Assembly: GCA_008330645.1 (NCBI GenBank)
Contig: VLTN01000057.1
Location: forward strand, 62,001-126,000
Length of the DNA stretch: 64,000 nt
Direction of reading: 5' to 3'
DNA from: Cafeteria roenbergensis
Taxonomy: Eukaryota; Sar; Bigyra; Bicosoecida; Cafeteriaceae
The position numbers and the translations under genes are program-made. Below, in pieces: positions 1 through 11,222 of the stretch (its first letter is position 1; each line of letters opens with the position of its first letter). The notes below the pieces were generated by a model. The model saw only the letters and a list, made by a program, of their open reading frames with translations. It did no database searches and was not told where the DNA came from.

Positions 1-411
1 CTCCAGGACATCCGCACCACCTTCTCGGATGACGTGGCCGTCGTCTCCGCCGCCAACGGCGTCGAGGCCTCTCTCTCGACCTCCCTCATGGCAGTGGAGG
101 ACGCCGCCTCCTCCTTCGGCTGCCGCCAGGCGCGAGGCATGTGGGTCCCCATCGCTGACTCCTTCTGCAACAAGCTCGTGGCCCAGGGCCTCGTCGGCTA
201 CTGGACCATCCAGCTCGCAGTCGGCATCGTCCTCGTATTGTCCCTCTGCTGCAACATGCCCGTCTGCTTCAGGCACACGGCACAGGACTTCACCGCCCCG
301 GCCGACGACGCGGTGGCAGGCGACGACGTCGCAAACCCGCTCCCCGCCAACGTTGGCGCGGGCAGCGCGGGCAACTACTCCAAGCCCCTCACCAAGGCGC
401 CCCCCGCCTGA
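1..411 (+). CDS. C-terminal part of a membrane protein, prominin/tweety-like (partial)
   Basis: The reading frame is open from the first base of the window and ends at a TGA at 409-411, so only the last 136 residues are visible and the start lies upstream. The fragment has an extracellular-looking stretch with spaced cysteines (Cys-Arg-Gln, then Ser-Phe-Cys), one clear membrane segment at about residues 74-92 (IQLAVGIVLVLSLCC core), then a short Ala/Asp-rich tail. A cysteine-bearing ectodomain running directly into a last membrane helix and short cytoplasmic tail resembles prominin or tweety-type proteins, but no diagnostic motif is present. The membrane topology is reasonably sure; the family is a guess. 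Confidence 0.55.
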   Translation, partial: LQDIRTTFSDDVAVVSAANGVEASLSTSLMAVEDAASSFGCRQARGMWVPIADSFCNKLVAQGLVGYWTIQLAVGIVLVLSLCCNMPVCFRHTAQDFTAPADDAVAGDDVANPLPANVGAGSAGNYSKPLTKAPPA

Positions 412-1025
412 GCTCCACGCTATCGCGCCCCCTCCACGGCAAGCGCCGCTTCTCGACGCCGGGAGGCGGCGCCGGGACCCGCCTCCCCCCCCCGCGCTCA
501 GCCTGGCCGGCCGCGACCGGTAGCCGCCCGCACGGGGGCTCATGGCCCACGGGATCGCAAGGAGCTCCGCGCAGGGACGCCGCAAGGCCGCCCCTGGGCA
601 AGCGTGGGGGGCGAGCTGGTGCTTGCACGCGGATGCGCGCGCGCGTATGCCGTTGCGTGTACTGGCAGGGATCGTTGCATGTGCGCCATGGCGTTGCGCC
701 CACCCCGCCGGGCCGCGGCCACCGCGTGCGTGGCTCAGAGTTGAATCGTCGATAGCACCCACACGGCATTGTCTCCCCCCCTCCGCGCCATGTCCACCCA
801 GCTCCCCGAGCCCGCGTCTTCAGACCAAGCGCGATGGTTCAAATGAGCACGGCAAGCTCGCGTTGGCCTACGCACAGCTTGGCCCCGCCCGGCGCTGCGG
901 TTGCCCCTGCCGCGCGGCCGCGCCGCAAGCGCTCTGCCCCATCCGAGTGCGGCGGCAGCCCCGCGGGCTCCTCTGCTGCAGCGGAGCTTCGCACCCAGCC
1001 CCGCACTCGAGGGTGCAAGTCGCCA
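412..1025. other. Intergenic, no gene seen
   Basis: This 614-bp GC-rich spacer lies between the stop of the membrane protein and the chosen ATG of the CHID1-like gene. It holds C-runs and CG-rich stretches with open frames on both strands, but none has a recognisable product. It presumably contains the 3' UTR of one gene and the promoter of the next. Confidence 0.5.
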
Positions 1026-2774
1026 ATGAAATCGCTGCTTTGGTGTCTGGTGGCTGCGGCGGCTGTCGCCGGCCTGGGGGACAGCGCGGCCGCAATGCGT
1101 GGCGTGGACCGCTCGGCGCTGTCCCTGGTCTCCCAAAAGCTCAACTGGAAGACCTCTATCGTGAACGAGCATGACAAGCACAGTCATGACGTCGACGAGC
1201 GCCACTTTGGCGGCGAGGCCTTGGCCTTTGTGACCCCCTGGAACAACCACGGGTGAGCGAGGCACAGCCTGCCTGCGACGCGCACCAGCAAGACGCCCAG
1301 ATCTCGCCGGCGTTCAGCCACTCTTTGGCGAGCGCGTTCGCTTCGGGGCGGCTCGGCCGGTTTTGGAGGGTCGGCGCTTCGCGGCCATCTCGGTGTCGGG
1401 GAGCACCAGGCCTGAGCGGGGTTTGCTGAGAGCCGTGCCGGCTGCGTCGGGGCCTCAGCAACGCCTGTGGCGCTCGCGAAGCATGGGCTGGCGCTTGCGA
1501 CAGCACTGTTGTCCGCGGATCCCATGCTCATCCGCAGGTACGCGGTTGCCAAGCGCTTCGGCTCAAAGTTCTCGTGGGTCGCCCCGGTGTGGCTGCAGGC
1601 ACGAGTGTCGCCGGAGGGGCCCGTCACAGTGACGGGAACGCACGACATCGACGCTGCCTGGATGGCCGAGGTGCGGAAGGCGTGCGCCCGAGGGGGACCG
1701 GCCGCCCCCGCGCTGGCAGCCGCGCTCGACGGGGCGGAGGCGCAGAGAGCTGGTCGCGACCACGGCGCCGGCAAGCCAAACCCGCCGGCGGAACAGTCGC
1801 GCCGCATCCTCGGCTCGTCGGGGTGGCCAGCCGACCGGCCGCTCGCCCCGGCTTGTCCCAAATTCGTGCCGCGGCTTGCCTGGGAGGCAGCAGTGAGCCC
1901 GCAAGATATGCTTCGGTCAGTTCCCGTGATTGCCGACGTCATCGAAAATCGCAACTTTGACGGGCTCACGCTGGAGGTCCCCGTCAGTTCCGCGACACTG
2001 CCGTTCATCCGAAGCCTCACAGCGGAGCTGCACAAGCGAACGTCGGCGGCGGGCGAGCCGCTCGCGCTGGTGCAAGTGCTGCCGCCCGCGGGCACCGGCT
2101 CCGCAGCCATTGCCGCACTCGCAGCCGCAGGCGTTGACAGATTTGTCGTCATGACTTACGACTTTAGCTCCAGATCCGGCCGCGTGGGTGCCAACGCGCC
2201 CATCGCCTGGGTGCGCGACGTGGCGCAGCAGACCATCGCAGCAGTTGCCAATGGGATCGACGTCAACTCCACCAGCAGTGCGCTCGTCGAGGAAGCGCTG
2301 GTCTCGCCTGTTGCGGCCGTTCGGGATGCCGCACGGGCGGTGCGCGAGAGCTGGCGGGCCGAGCCGGACCGGCAGTCTGCGGCGGTGAGCGCCGATGGCG
2401 ACTCGTCGAGCGAGACGCCTCTGGCGCGGGAACACGCCGCGGTTCTTGCCCGCGCTCTTGCAGCTGGCCGCGTCCTCGTTGGCCTTGCAATGTACGGCCA
2501 CCACGACCCACAAGGCAACGGCGTCCCCGAGGCGCTCACGGGAAACACGTACGTCGCGCTGCTCAAGCAGCACAAGCCCAGGATGCTCTTCGACCGCAAG
2601 GCTGGCGAGCACCTGTTTCGGTATCCGGGCGCGCTTCCGGGCTCCAGGGCGCGGTGCTACTATCCGACGCTGTGGTCGGTCGCGCAAAGACTCGGTGTCG
2701 CAGCCGAGCAGGGGGCAGGCGTCGCGCTCTGGGAGATCGGTCAGGGTCTCGACTACTGGTACGACCTGTTCTGA
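1026..2774 (+). CDS. CHID1: Secreted chitinase domain-containing protein 1 (CHID1/SI-CLP-like, GH18 fold)
   Basis: Two exons, 1026-1252 and 1538-2774, give 487 residues. The 285-bp intron starts GTGAGC, ends CGCAG, is in phase 2, and rejoins a WNNHG-YAVAKRFGSKF block that matches animal CHID1. The ATG at 1026 starts a good signal peptide (about residues 1-23, hydrophobic Leu/Val/Ala core), so the product enters the secretory pathway. Family blocks in order are the VTPWNNHG start, SPVWLQ-like strand, a FDG..LEV segment near residues 216-223, MTYDFSS, a YGHHDPQGN segment, and the C-terminal WEIGQGLDYWYDL. Animal CHID1 binds glycans or endotoxin and has lost classical chitinase activity; the full GH18 acidic DxxDxDxE signature is also absent here. 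A roughly 50-residue Ala/Gly/Pro-rich insert near residues 132-184 and another near 270-320 make it longer than the 393-residue human protein. Confidence 0.9.
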
Positions 2775-3067
2775 TTGGCAACGCCGCCCATGGCGATGCG
2801 CGCGCGGAATTGAGTGTTGCAGAGAGGGCGTCGAAGCCTGCCTCGTTTCAGCGCGTTGCATCCCCTCCGCAAATGGCGCGGCACACGTGCAGTGGGGCAC
2901 GGCTTGCCAGGAGCTCCGCGCGTGCCGAGGCACGATGCAGCTGCCAGATGCGGGTTCACGCATGTCGATGGGCGGGACTCCTGTCTGCTGGCAGAGCCGC
3001 CCGCTGCGGCAGTTGTCGATGGCGCACAGCTGAGCGCCGGGCCCGGCGCCGCTGTGGACCAGCGGCG

Positions 3068-4999
3068 ATGCTCAGCCCTGATGAGATCGTGACGATCCAG
3101 ACAGTGTCTGTGTTTGTGTCCGTGCTGAGCATGCTCGGAAGGTGAGGCGAGCCGGGAAGCGGGCGGGCGGCGTCGCCTGCAGCACGCGCCCCACAGCACG
3201 CCGGGCTCCGTCTGGTCCGGTGGTGGCGCTGCTGCAGCGCCCAGAGGCGTTCTCGCGTGCGGCAGGGGTGGCCTGCGCTCAGATACATCCCGTGGGGTGC
3301 GGTCGGACCGCCCGGGCTGGTGCCCAGGCGCGGGGGGAACTGTCTCGGTCGGTGCCTTGCGCTCGGAAGCCTGCGCCTCGCGACACTCGCCGCGTTGGCC
3401 TCGCCCTCCCAACCCTGCCTGTCCCATCGCCGGCGCGCCATCCTGTCATCGTCATGCGCGCGCTCGCACCCTTCTTGCTCGCATTGCAGCGCGTTCATCG
3501 TGGCCGCTTACTTCCGGTACACCCACTTGCGCAAGTTTGCCTTCAAGCTCGTGAGCCGCGCCAGCTGCCGCGTGGCCGGTCCGCTGCGCCAGCGACGCGC
3601 CACTCGCTGCCCCAACGTGCCCCCATCGTGCCCGTGGCGCCGGAGCGCGCGCTGGCGAGCCGAGCCCGCGCGTGGCCGCCGGCGCCAGTCGCGCTGGCAA
3701 CGCCTCGCCCAGGAGCGTCAGAATCCCCCGGTCACACCCACTCACCCATGCGCCTCCCTCCGCGCGAAGCCAACCCCGTCCCCGCATCGCTGCTGTTCCC
3801 CGCCGCCTCCCGTGTCACCGCCCCATCAGGTGTGCATCCTGTCAGTGAACGACTTTCTCAACCAGATCGGAGACTTCCTGCTCCCCTCGTCCGAGGTCCT
3901 CGCCGACGTCTCGGATCCCTCCGGCGGCCCCCTGTGCCAGGCGCAGTCGTGGATGGAGTCCTTCTTCGAGATCAGCAGCCCCATGTGGACGACCGCCATC
4001 GCCGCCACCCTCTACATGAGCGTCATCCAGCGGCGCAGCAGCGACGCCATCGAGGGCTCCTTCAAGTACATGGTCCTCGTCTGCGTGGGCCTGCCCCTCC
4101 TCCTGACAGTCATCCCCGGCGCTCTAGGCTACTACGGGGTGGCCGGCGCCTGGTGCTGGATCGCCGAGGCCCACAGCGAGTGGCGGCTCTACCAGTTCTT
4201 CCTCCCGCTTCTGGCATGCATCCTCTTCAACGGTTTCGTGTACTTCAGGGTGGTCTGCGCCATCAGGGAGACCGTGCGCGCGACGGAGGAGGGCAGCGGC
4301 GGGGCGCGCGACCCCGCAGCGCAGCAGATGCGCCTCGTCGTCGGCCGCCTCCTGAGGTACCCGCTCATCCTCGTCATCGTCTGGTTCTTCGCCATGGTGA
4401 ACCGCGCCACCGAGGCGGCGTCCGGGCAGAGCATATTCTGGCTATACCTCCTCCAGAAGCTGTTCTCCTCCTCCCAGGGGTTCCTCAACGCGCTGGCATA
4501 CGGCTTCTCGGCGGGCGTGCAGGAGGCCGTGTCAGCTGACATCGCTCTGCTCTGCCCGTGCCTGGTGGGGGGCGGCGGGGCGGAGCCGCTGCCGTCACCG
4601 GCTGGTCCCCGCGGCTTCAGGGGCGGGGGGGGCGGAGCCGGCGCCGGCGCCGGGCAGAGCAGACTGGAGCGTGACCTGAGCAGGATGGACTCGGGACCGT
4701 CCATCGGCGGCGCCCACAGCGGGGGCGCCGGCGCGGGCGGGGGCGCCGGCGACCTGGACGCCTACGGCCGCGACGGAACAAGCAGCTCCGGCGACCTGGT
4801 CGGGGCGTACGGCGTGGAGATAGCGTACGACGACGAGTCCCAGCTGGAGCTCGGGGCGGCTGCCGTGAGCGGCGTCACCGTCAACCCGGTGGCGGGCATG
4901 CCGGCCGGCTCGGCGTCCGCGGGCGCGCGCAGGGACGGGACGACGGTGCCGTCCATGGAGGAGCGAGTGAGGGCGGCGTCCGGGGACAGCGGCGTTTGA
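3068..4999 (+). CDS. cAMP-receptor-like G-protein-coupled receptor (Dicty_CAR family)
   Basis: Three exons, 3068-3141, 3490-3550 and 3830-4999, encode 434 residues; introns are in phases 2 and 0 with GTGAGG and GTGAGC donors. Seven hydrophobic segments occupy about residues 7-320. TM1 is split by intron 1; the conserved pattern includes SVNDFLNQIGD in TM2, WTTAIA..LYMSV in TM3, LGYYGVAGAWCWI in the second extracellular loop, YPLILVIVWFFAMVNR in TM6 and FLNALAYGFS in TM7. This order and the CW pair before TM5 match Dictyostelium cAR receptors and their stramenopile relatives, so it should sit in the plasma membrane and signal through heterotrimeric G proteins; the ligand cannot be told. The last 110 residues are a Gly/Ala/Ser-rich, probably disordered cytoplasmic tail. 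The start is the only in-frame ATG before TM1. Confidence 0.88.
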
Positions 5000-5513
5000 T
5001 TGGCCGGTGATGGGAAGTTGAATGACCGGTGATGGGGAGCTGCGTGGCGAGGCGCTCGCCCCGCAGCCCCCTTCCCCCCCCCCGGCATGCCTGCAGGAAC
5101 CCGGTGCAGCGCCGGGGATGCTGCTGGTGCTGCTGATTATGCCAGGCGCTCCCGCCTCGGCCGGCCTTGGGCCTCGCCCGCGGGTTGCAGCTGCTTGTTA
5201 GCTTGCCAGGCAGCCCGGCGCCGGAGCCGTGGCGCAGCCTGACTCAGTGCATTGCGGGAGCGCACGCGCATCCCGTCTTGCGTGTGGTGCGTAGTGCGGC
5301 GCGAGCGAGCCGTCGGAGGCCTATTTGCGCGTGCGGCAAGTGTTTCGAGGGATTCGCGCGTCTGCCGCACCGTTCACGGCGGCGCCTTGCCGAGCAACAC
5401 GCTGCCGTTAAATGTGCCACGCAAAACCCAACCGTCTTGCGCTTGGCGGTTCATCAATGGCGGCGCACCAGATTTCTAGGGGAGGCCGTGCAGATATTGG
5501 TGGGGATGCACAT
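5000..5513. other. Intergenic, no gene seen
   Basis: The 514-bp spacer between the GPCR stop and the SDHAF3 start has a C-run at 5071-5081 and no supported coding region. An in-frame ATG at 5412 and another at 5457 would extend the SDHAF3 protein into this spacer but add no family-like sequence. Confidence 0.4.
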
Positions 5514-6184
5514 ATGTCCAACGCCGCTGCGAATTGCACCAGCAGACTTTGCACGCGCAGGCCTGCCTCCTCCCCACCCAGCAGCCCCGCATCGCCAGCC
5601 CTCGCTGTGGCGCGGGCTATGGGGGCCCAGAGCCGCGCGCTGTCGCTGTACCGGCGCATCTTCAGGCTGCACCGTCGCGTTCTTCCGCCCGAGCTGCGCA
5701 CGCTCGGTGACTCCTACGTCAAGTGAGCCTGTGCCGCCGAAGCGGGACTCGACGGGCCACGCAGCATGGGGGCCGGCAACGCTCTCGATCCGCTGCTGGC
5801 AGCTCGCTGGGAGCCTGCCCCGGCCGCACCTCTGATGCTCACCGCGGATTGCCGCAGCGATGACGCACGCTTCCGGCGCGCGACCGCCCCGCCACCGGCC
5901 AACCATCCGCTGCCTATGCTGTCCACGGCTGCCGCAGGGCCGAGTTCCAGCGGCACAAGGAGGCTGACGCCGAGTTCGTCGAGCCCTTCTTCGAGGAGTG
6001 GGAGCGGTACGTGGACCAGCTCGAGACGCAGGCCATGGGCATGGGGGGGCAGGGGTTCGGCGCCGACTTGGAGGCGGAAACCGCGCGGGCGCTGAGCGAG
6101 GAGCAGCAGGAGCAGCTGCTGAAGCTCAGGCAGGCGTCGCTCGAAGCGGCGGCGGCAGCGGCTGCCGGCAGCGACCGGTCGTGA
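5514..6184 (+). CDS. SDHAF3: Succinate dehydrogenase assembly factor 3 (LYR-motif, SDHAF3/ACN9)
   Basis: Two exons, 5514-5722 and 5938-6184, joined across a 215-bp phase-2 intron (GTGAGC...CGCAG), give 151 residues. Family blocks are SLYRRIFRLHRR with the LYR tripeptide, then LPPELRTLGDSYVK split by the intron immediately before AEFQRHKEA, then FFEEWERYVDQL. This is the SDHAF3 pattern; the protein is a mitochondrial matrix chaperone that helps install the iron-sulphur subunit of complex II. The ATG at 5514 supplies a basic, acid-free leader suitable for mitochondrial import; the next in-frame ATG at 5619 begins just before the LYR motif and would give 116 residues, close to the usual length. 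The C-terminal 35 residues are an extra Glu/Gln/Ala-rich helix. Confidence 0.9.
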
Positions 6185-6294
6185 GCGCGTCGACACGCGG
6201 GCGTGGCCCAAGTCATGAATGTTTCGGCTGTGGCGAAATGGCGGGGCTGCTGCTGTGGGCAGCAGTGTGCGAGGGGCGGAGGGTGCGTGAGCGC

Positions 6295-6360
6295 GCCGTC
6301 TTGCGCGCGTGTGCCGTCTTGCGCGCGTGTGCCGTCTTGCGCGCGTGTGCCGTCTTGCGC
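6295..6360. repeat. 18-bp tandem repeat, about 3.7 copies
   Basis: The unit GCCGTCTTGCGCGCGTGT is repeated head to tail without change until the last partial copy, 110 bp downstream of the SDHAF3 stop. The unit is a multiple of 3, so frames stay open through it, but no gene is supported. Confidence 0.9.
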
Positions 6361-6519
6361 TCTCGTACCCACGCAACGCGAAAGGCCCCACGGCGAGGCT
6401 CGAGCTGGAGGCTACACACACCAGTGCAACGCGCCCGAGGGCGTGCTGGTGGCTACCGCACGCACGCGGAGCTGGCACCGCGGGGCTCGGCCCGAGGGTC
6501 ACGCGAGAGGCCCAGAGCT

Positions 6520-6595
6520 CCCGCCTGCCTGAGAGGCAAGAGCCGCCTCCCGCCTGCCTGAGAGGCAAGAGCCGCCTCCCGCCTGCCTGAGAGGC
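6520..6595. repeat. 29-bp tandem repeat, 2.6 identical copies
   Basis: Each unit carries the imperfect hairpin GCCTGCCTGAGAGGC followed by AAGAGCCGCCTCC. The copies are identical, which suggests a recent expansion. It lies in the convergent spacer downstream of SDHAF3. Confidence 0.88.
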
Positions 6596-6996
6596 GGCCG
6601 GCAGCAGCGCACCGGGCTGAGCTAGCGGTCGGACTCGGCGCTGTCCCGGCGGGGCCCGCGGGAGTGGCGCGCCGGGGCCTCGTGATGGCGTCATTTGTGT
6701 CGGGTGCGAGCGCTGCTGCTGCGGGCTGTGTTTGTGGGTTTCGCGCCGTCGCGCATGGCGACGTGTAGCAATCGGCCCGATCGTGGATCGGGTGGGGTGT
6801 GTCTCGGTCCCATGTGCTCCGGTTGACCCGCTGAGTCCACGCGAGCCGGCGAGTGGCCGACGTTGGCCAGACGCCGCAAAAACACAAACTGACAGCACGA
6901 CGGGGTGGCATGCACCGGAGCGGGAGTGACAGACGCCAAAAAGGCATGGCGCGGCCCTGGGATGGTGGTTGGCATCCCCGGTTTCGCGGGCTCGAG

Positions 6997-7746
6997 TCAG
7001 AACACGAGAACCTCCACTGACGCATCGCCAGCCTCGTTGCCGCCGACGCTCCGGCTGGCGCCCGGCCGCACCAAATGGGCCCCCGGATCAGCACAGGCGC
7101 TCCTGGCGTCAGGAGGCGGCGCAGCCGGCGAGCCTCCGGCCGCGACGGGCCCCTTTGCGGCCGGTGCAGGCCGAGCATCGGCGAGCCGCAGGAACGCCGC
7201 GCGGGCGTCGAACACCTGTCGTTTGATGCCAGCGGGGTCCCGTGCGCAGTGAATGACAAGCTCCGGCGACGCCTCGGTGGGGCTTGACATTTTGGACTTG
7301 TAAACGAGCAGCTTCCAGGGGGATGCCGAGGCGTCCTCGAACCCGCAGCTGCACCGCAGGCACGAGCAGAGGCCCTGCTCGTCGCAACACCCTCTGGTCA
7401 GCTTGATGTCCGTTATCCTGTGCAGCGGGATGGCCAGAGACCTGGTCTGGTACCCGCAGCACCACCAGTCGTAGAGCATGTGCTTGAAGTACAGGGTGCT
7501 TGGCGTCATCAGCAGCTGCCACGATGACGCCTCGCGCCGCCTGGCCCAGCCGCAGCACAGCGCGTAGCACAGCGCAAACAAGGGCACGAAGGGCAGACCC
7601 AACGGCCCGCACCACAGCGGCTGCGCGGCGCACGTGCAAATCCGGAACCGGTGCCATGTCGGGGAAAGCTCCGCCCGCATGACCACGCGCTCGCCGCCCA
7701 CCTCGACGGGCACGCCAGACCCAAGGCCGTGGGAAGCGTTGGCCAT
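6997..7746 (-). CDS. Small membrane-anchored protein with a bacterial-type PH (bPH2-like) domain
   Basis: A single exon of 249 residues starts at an ATG at 7746. Residues about 35-67 are hydrophobic and Cys-rich (CGPLGLPFVPLFALCYALCC), probably one or two membrane helices. They are followed by a stretch with the layout of bPH domains: a strand reading LLMTPSTLYFKHM, the SLAIPLHRITDIKL strand in which an Ile-Pro-Leu-x-x-Ile turn is typical, then a cysteine-rich CLRCSCGF loop and WKLLVYKSK and ELVIHCARD strands. A helix (RQVFDARAAFLRLADA) closes the domain; the last 60 residues look disordered. bPH proteins of this kind bind membranes or act as scaffolds, but the specific role is unknown. Confidence 0.65.
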   Translation of the reverse strand: MANASHGLGSGVPVEVGGERVVMRAELSPTWHRFRICTCAAQPLWCGPLGLPFVPLFALCYALCCGWARRREASSWQLLMTPSTLYFKHMLYDWWCCGYQTRSLAIPLHRITDIKLTRGCCDEQGLCSCLRCSCGFEDASASPWKLLVYKSKMSSPTEASPELVIHCARDPAGIKRQVFDARAAFLRLADARPAPAAKGPVAAGGSPAAPPPDARSACADPGAHLVRPGASRSVGGNEAGDASVEVLVF

Positions 7747-8150
7747 GAGGCTCCCACTTCAGGTCCTGCCTGCGATGCTCAAGCCAGCCGGGGACGCCGA
7801 CTTGTCCGGTCGCTGACCCCAAAAAAATTCTCGGCTCACAGGCTGCAACAGGCTGCCCCCGCGCCAGCAGGGCTCTACGCGGGCAGACGGAGCGCAGAGG
7901 CACGCGCGCACAATCTGCCTCACGACTTTTTTTTTTTCTTTCTGGGGCGTCGAGGCGGCGGCTGGTGTGTGGAGCGGCTTGGCGCGCGGCGAGCCTGCCC
8001 TGTCCGAACCCCAACCCCGCGGCCGCAGCATGTTTGCCAGCGGTGCAACATTTGCAAGGTGCACCATTGCAACCGGCCTACAGCGTGCAGCGGCTGCGCA
8101 AAGCAACCAAATCGTGCCACACACCGATCATCAGCAACGCCGCGCGCCAG
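7747..8150. other. Intergenic between two minus-strand genes, with a poly-T tract
   Basis: The 404-bp spacer contains 11 consecutive T at 7927-7937, exceptional in this GC-rich DNA. Read on the minus strand it is an A-tract about 215 bp beyond the stop of the long disordered gene and about 180 bp upstream of the PH-like gene. It may be part of a 3' UTR or a nucleosome-depleted promoter element. Confidence 0.45.
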
Positions 8151-11100
8151 TCAGGCAAGGGTGTCGGCGACGCCCGCCTGGAGGTGCAGCTCCCGCGCTG
8201 CGGCCCGCTCGGCGGCACGTTCCGCCGCCTCGGCAACTGCTTCGGGGTCACTCATGTCCACGCCAGCAAAGTCATCGTCCTGTCTTTCGCCAGTCACTGA
8301 TGCATCAGCCGCGTGTCCGAACCTCGGCGACGACACGCTGTCCAGCCACGAAGACGTGTCTCCAGCAGCAGCACCCCAGCCAGCCACCGCCTCCGCCACT
8401 TCGGTGCCGCCCCTGCGCGCGAAACCGCCACGGCTCTGCCTGTGACGTCGGCGAGCGCCGCTCTTGGCCCGGGGTTTGCGGAGCTGCCGACGTCGGCTAA
8501 AACTCCGCACCCTCCGCCTCGGCATACCGCCGCAGCCGCCACCGCACCCGGCGCCGCGACGACAGCCACAGCAGCAGCCGGCATCGGCCGCTGCAGCAGC
8601 CGCTGATGCTGCATCGTGCCCCTGCCGATTGGCAGAGCCGGATCCGCCGCCGAACGCGGACCTGGCTCTGCCGCGATGCTGTGCCGATGAAACTCCAGCT
8701 CTACCACATCTCCTTGAGAGCGGTTTCGCGCCGACGGCAGCACCTGCAGCAGCAGCAGTAGCAGTTGCAGTTGCTGCTGACACGTTGCGGGGGCCAGAGT
8801 TGCAGTGCCGACAGCAAGCCGCCGATGCGGCTCTGCCGACGCCGGCGCACTTTCCTGTTCGGCTCTGCAAGCTCGCAGACACACCGTGGCCGGTTGGGCG
8901 CCACGGGCCCTTCGTGACCAGCCGCTGACCGGCCGGCGACTTTGCCATGACAGGTCGGCGACTGACGCGATGCGGGGACGTCGGTGTCTCCGACCCCTTT
9001 CCTCCACGGCTCTGCCGTGGCGGCGAAACCGCCCGGGTGGTGCCCCAGTTGCCCGGCAAGGCTGTGACTGGTTCCGATCCCCAAGTCCAGAGCGACGTGG
9101 GGGCCCTGCCCCCTGCAATGTAGGTCGATCGATGTGACAGGTCCCCCGCCGTTGACGTCGCTCCGTACACCAGCCTGCCAAGTCGTTTCGCCGTCGCTGC
9201 AGCGTCGGCGGCCGCCGCCTCCGCGGCAGCGACCCTCGCCGCTTCAGCCTCTGCCACTTCAGCCCTGACCAAGGCCTCTGCCCGCTGACGTCGCAGCGAC
9301 GCCTCTCGCGAAACCGCGGCATCAACCTCAGCGGCAGCCTCCTCCATGCGCCGCCGATACACAGCGGTTTCGCTGCTCTGCAGAGCCGCAGCGGTTTCAG
9401 CCCGCGTCGCTCGCGCCTCCGCCGCCTCTCTGCCACGCTTCGCCGAACGCAGCGCGAGAACCAGCCGATGCGACCTCTCGGCTGCCGCCGCAGCCGCAGC
9501 CGCAGCCGTCGCTGCTGCCGTTGCCGCAGGTGCCGTCGCTGCCGCCGCCGGTGCCGCCGCCTGTGCTGCGGCCGCGGCAGCGGAGGAGTCCTTGGCTCTT
9601 CCAGAAGTGCTTCTACCATTGTCAGCTCTGCAGGCAGAGCGCCTGGTTGCAGTGCCAGTCGTGGACGCAGTGGCAGACCCTGGCCTGGAGGGCGGTGGCT
9701 GCTTCGTCGATCGTCGCTTCGCGGTGCCTGCATGCGTCGCTGTGATGCGCTTGCGACGCGCGAGCGATGGACGGCTGCCACGAGCAGTTCCGCTGCCGCC
9801 GGTCTGCTGATTCCGGCCTGACATGCTTGTGATGCTCGCATGACTCGCGCTGCTGCTTCTCTTCCCGGAAACGCCTCGCGACGCGCTCGTGGAGCGACTC
9901 GTCGTCCCTCCAGCCATGGTCGACCGAGTCCGCTCAACTTCAGCTGCAACTGCAACTGCAACTGCATCTGACCCGCGAGGAGTCGATGTTCCCGCTCTTC
10001 CGGATCGCTCCGGCCTGGAGAGGCTCTGGGACGATCGCAACGTGGTCGCTGCAGTTGCAGTTGCAGTTGGTTTGCCAGCCGGCGAGATGTGGCTGGACCG
10101 AGTCTGATGGGAACGTGATGCCCTTGCAGAGCTGGTTTGGGTTGCAGAGCCACTTCCAGAGAGGCTCTGTTGACGTCGGTGGCGAGCGGCCGCAGCCAGC
10201 CTTCGGGCCGCGGCCTGGGGCCCTGTCACCGCTGCATCACGCGACGCCGGCGTGGAGGGTGATGGGGCGGTGATGGCGGCTGACCGAGTTGTTGCCGCTC
10301 CTGCCGCGGGCGACAGGTCGCCGACCCGCTCCCGACTGGTGCGTGACTGGCCAGAGACTGGCCGCGCCCGTGTCGCGCCAGGCTTGAGCGTGGAATCGGC
10401 TGGCGTCACAGCCGCAATGCGCTTCCCGCGAGCGGAGTCGCCAGACACGGAACTCCGCACCGTGCCTGCCCGCCGCGGTGGAGACTGCGTCGACGTCGAC
10501 GACGACGACGACGACGACGGCCCTTGCTTGGAAGCCCTCTCCTTGGTGAGTCGCGTGTCGGCAGAGCCCACGGTGGAACTATCCCCCGATCGCCGGCCTC
10601 CGCCCCTGGGCACTGCGCGACGACGCGTCGCAGCCGCCCGATTGGGGCTTGCTGGTGGTGCTGCTGGTGGTGCTGCTGGTGGTGCTGCTGGTGGTGCTGC
10701 TGGTGGTGCTGCTGGTGGTGCTGCTGGTGGTGCTGCTGCTGCTGGTGTGCCCGACCGCTGCCGGCCGCCGGCCGCACGGCGTGAAACCACAGTGGAAGGA
10801 CCGGTCCGCTGTTCGGAGCTGCCACTCTTGGAAGCTCGATCGGCCGCGACGCTGCGGTTTCGAGTGGTCGCGGCGGCCGTGTCGACGTCGGCACCAGCGT
10901 CGCCACCAGCATCAGCGTCAGCGTCGGCCGTGTCAACGTCGGCACCAGCGGCGGCACCAGCGGCGGCAGCGCTGGTGGAGGAGCTGCCTCCAGGCAGCGC
11001 TTGGAATCGGAGGGCTGCTGCTGGCACTGGCGACGTCGGCGCTGTCGGCGGCGCGCTGCTGTCGGGGGCGTAGCTGTCATGGGCACTTGCCTGAGTGGGC

Positions 11101-11154
11101 TGGTCAACCCGCAGCGCCGACGGCGACGCCTCGAGCTCCAGCTGCTCCCGTGGT

Positions 11155-11222
<68 letters not shown>

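Larger units (their letters stand above)
6185..6996. other. Intergenic between convergent genes, with tandem repeats
   Basis: This 812-bp region lies between SDHAF3 (plus) and the minus-strand PH-like gene, whose stop is at 6997. It contains two short tandem repeat arrays listed separately and no supported gene; frames across the repeats only encode repeated peptides. Confidence 0.5.
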
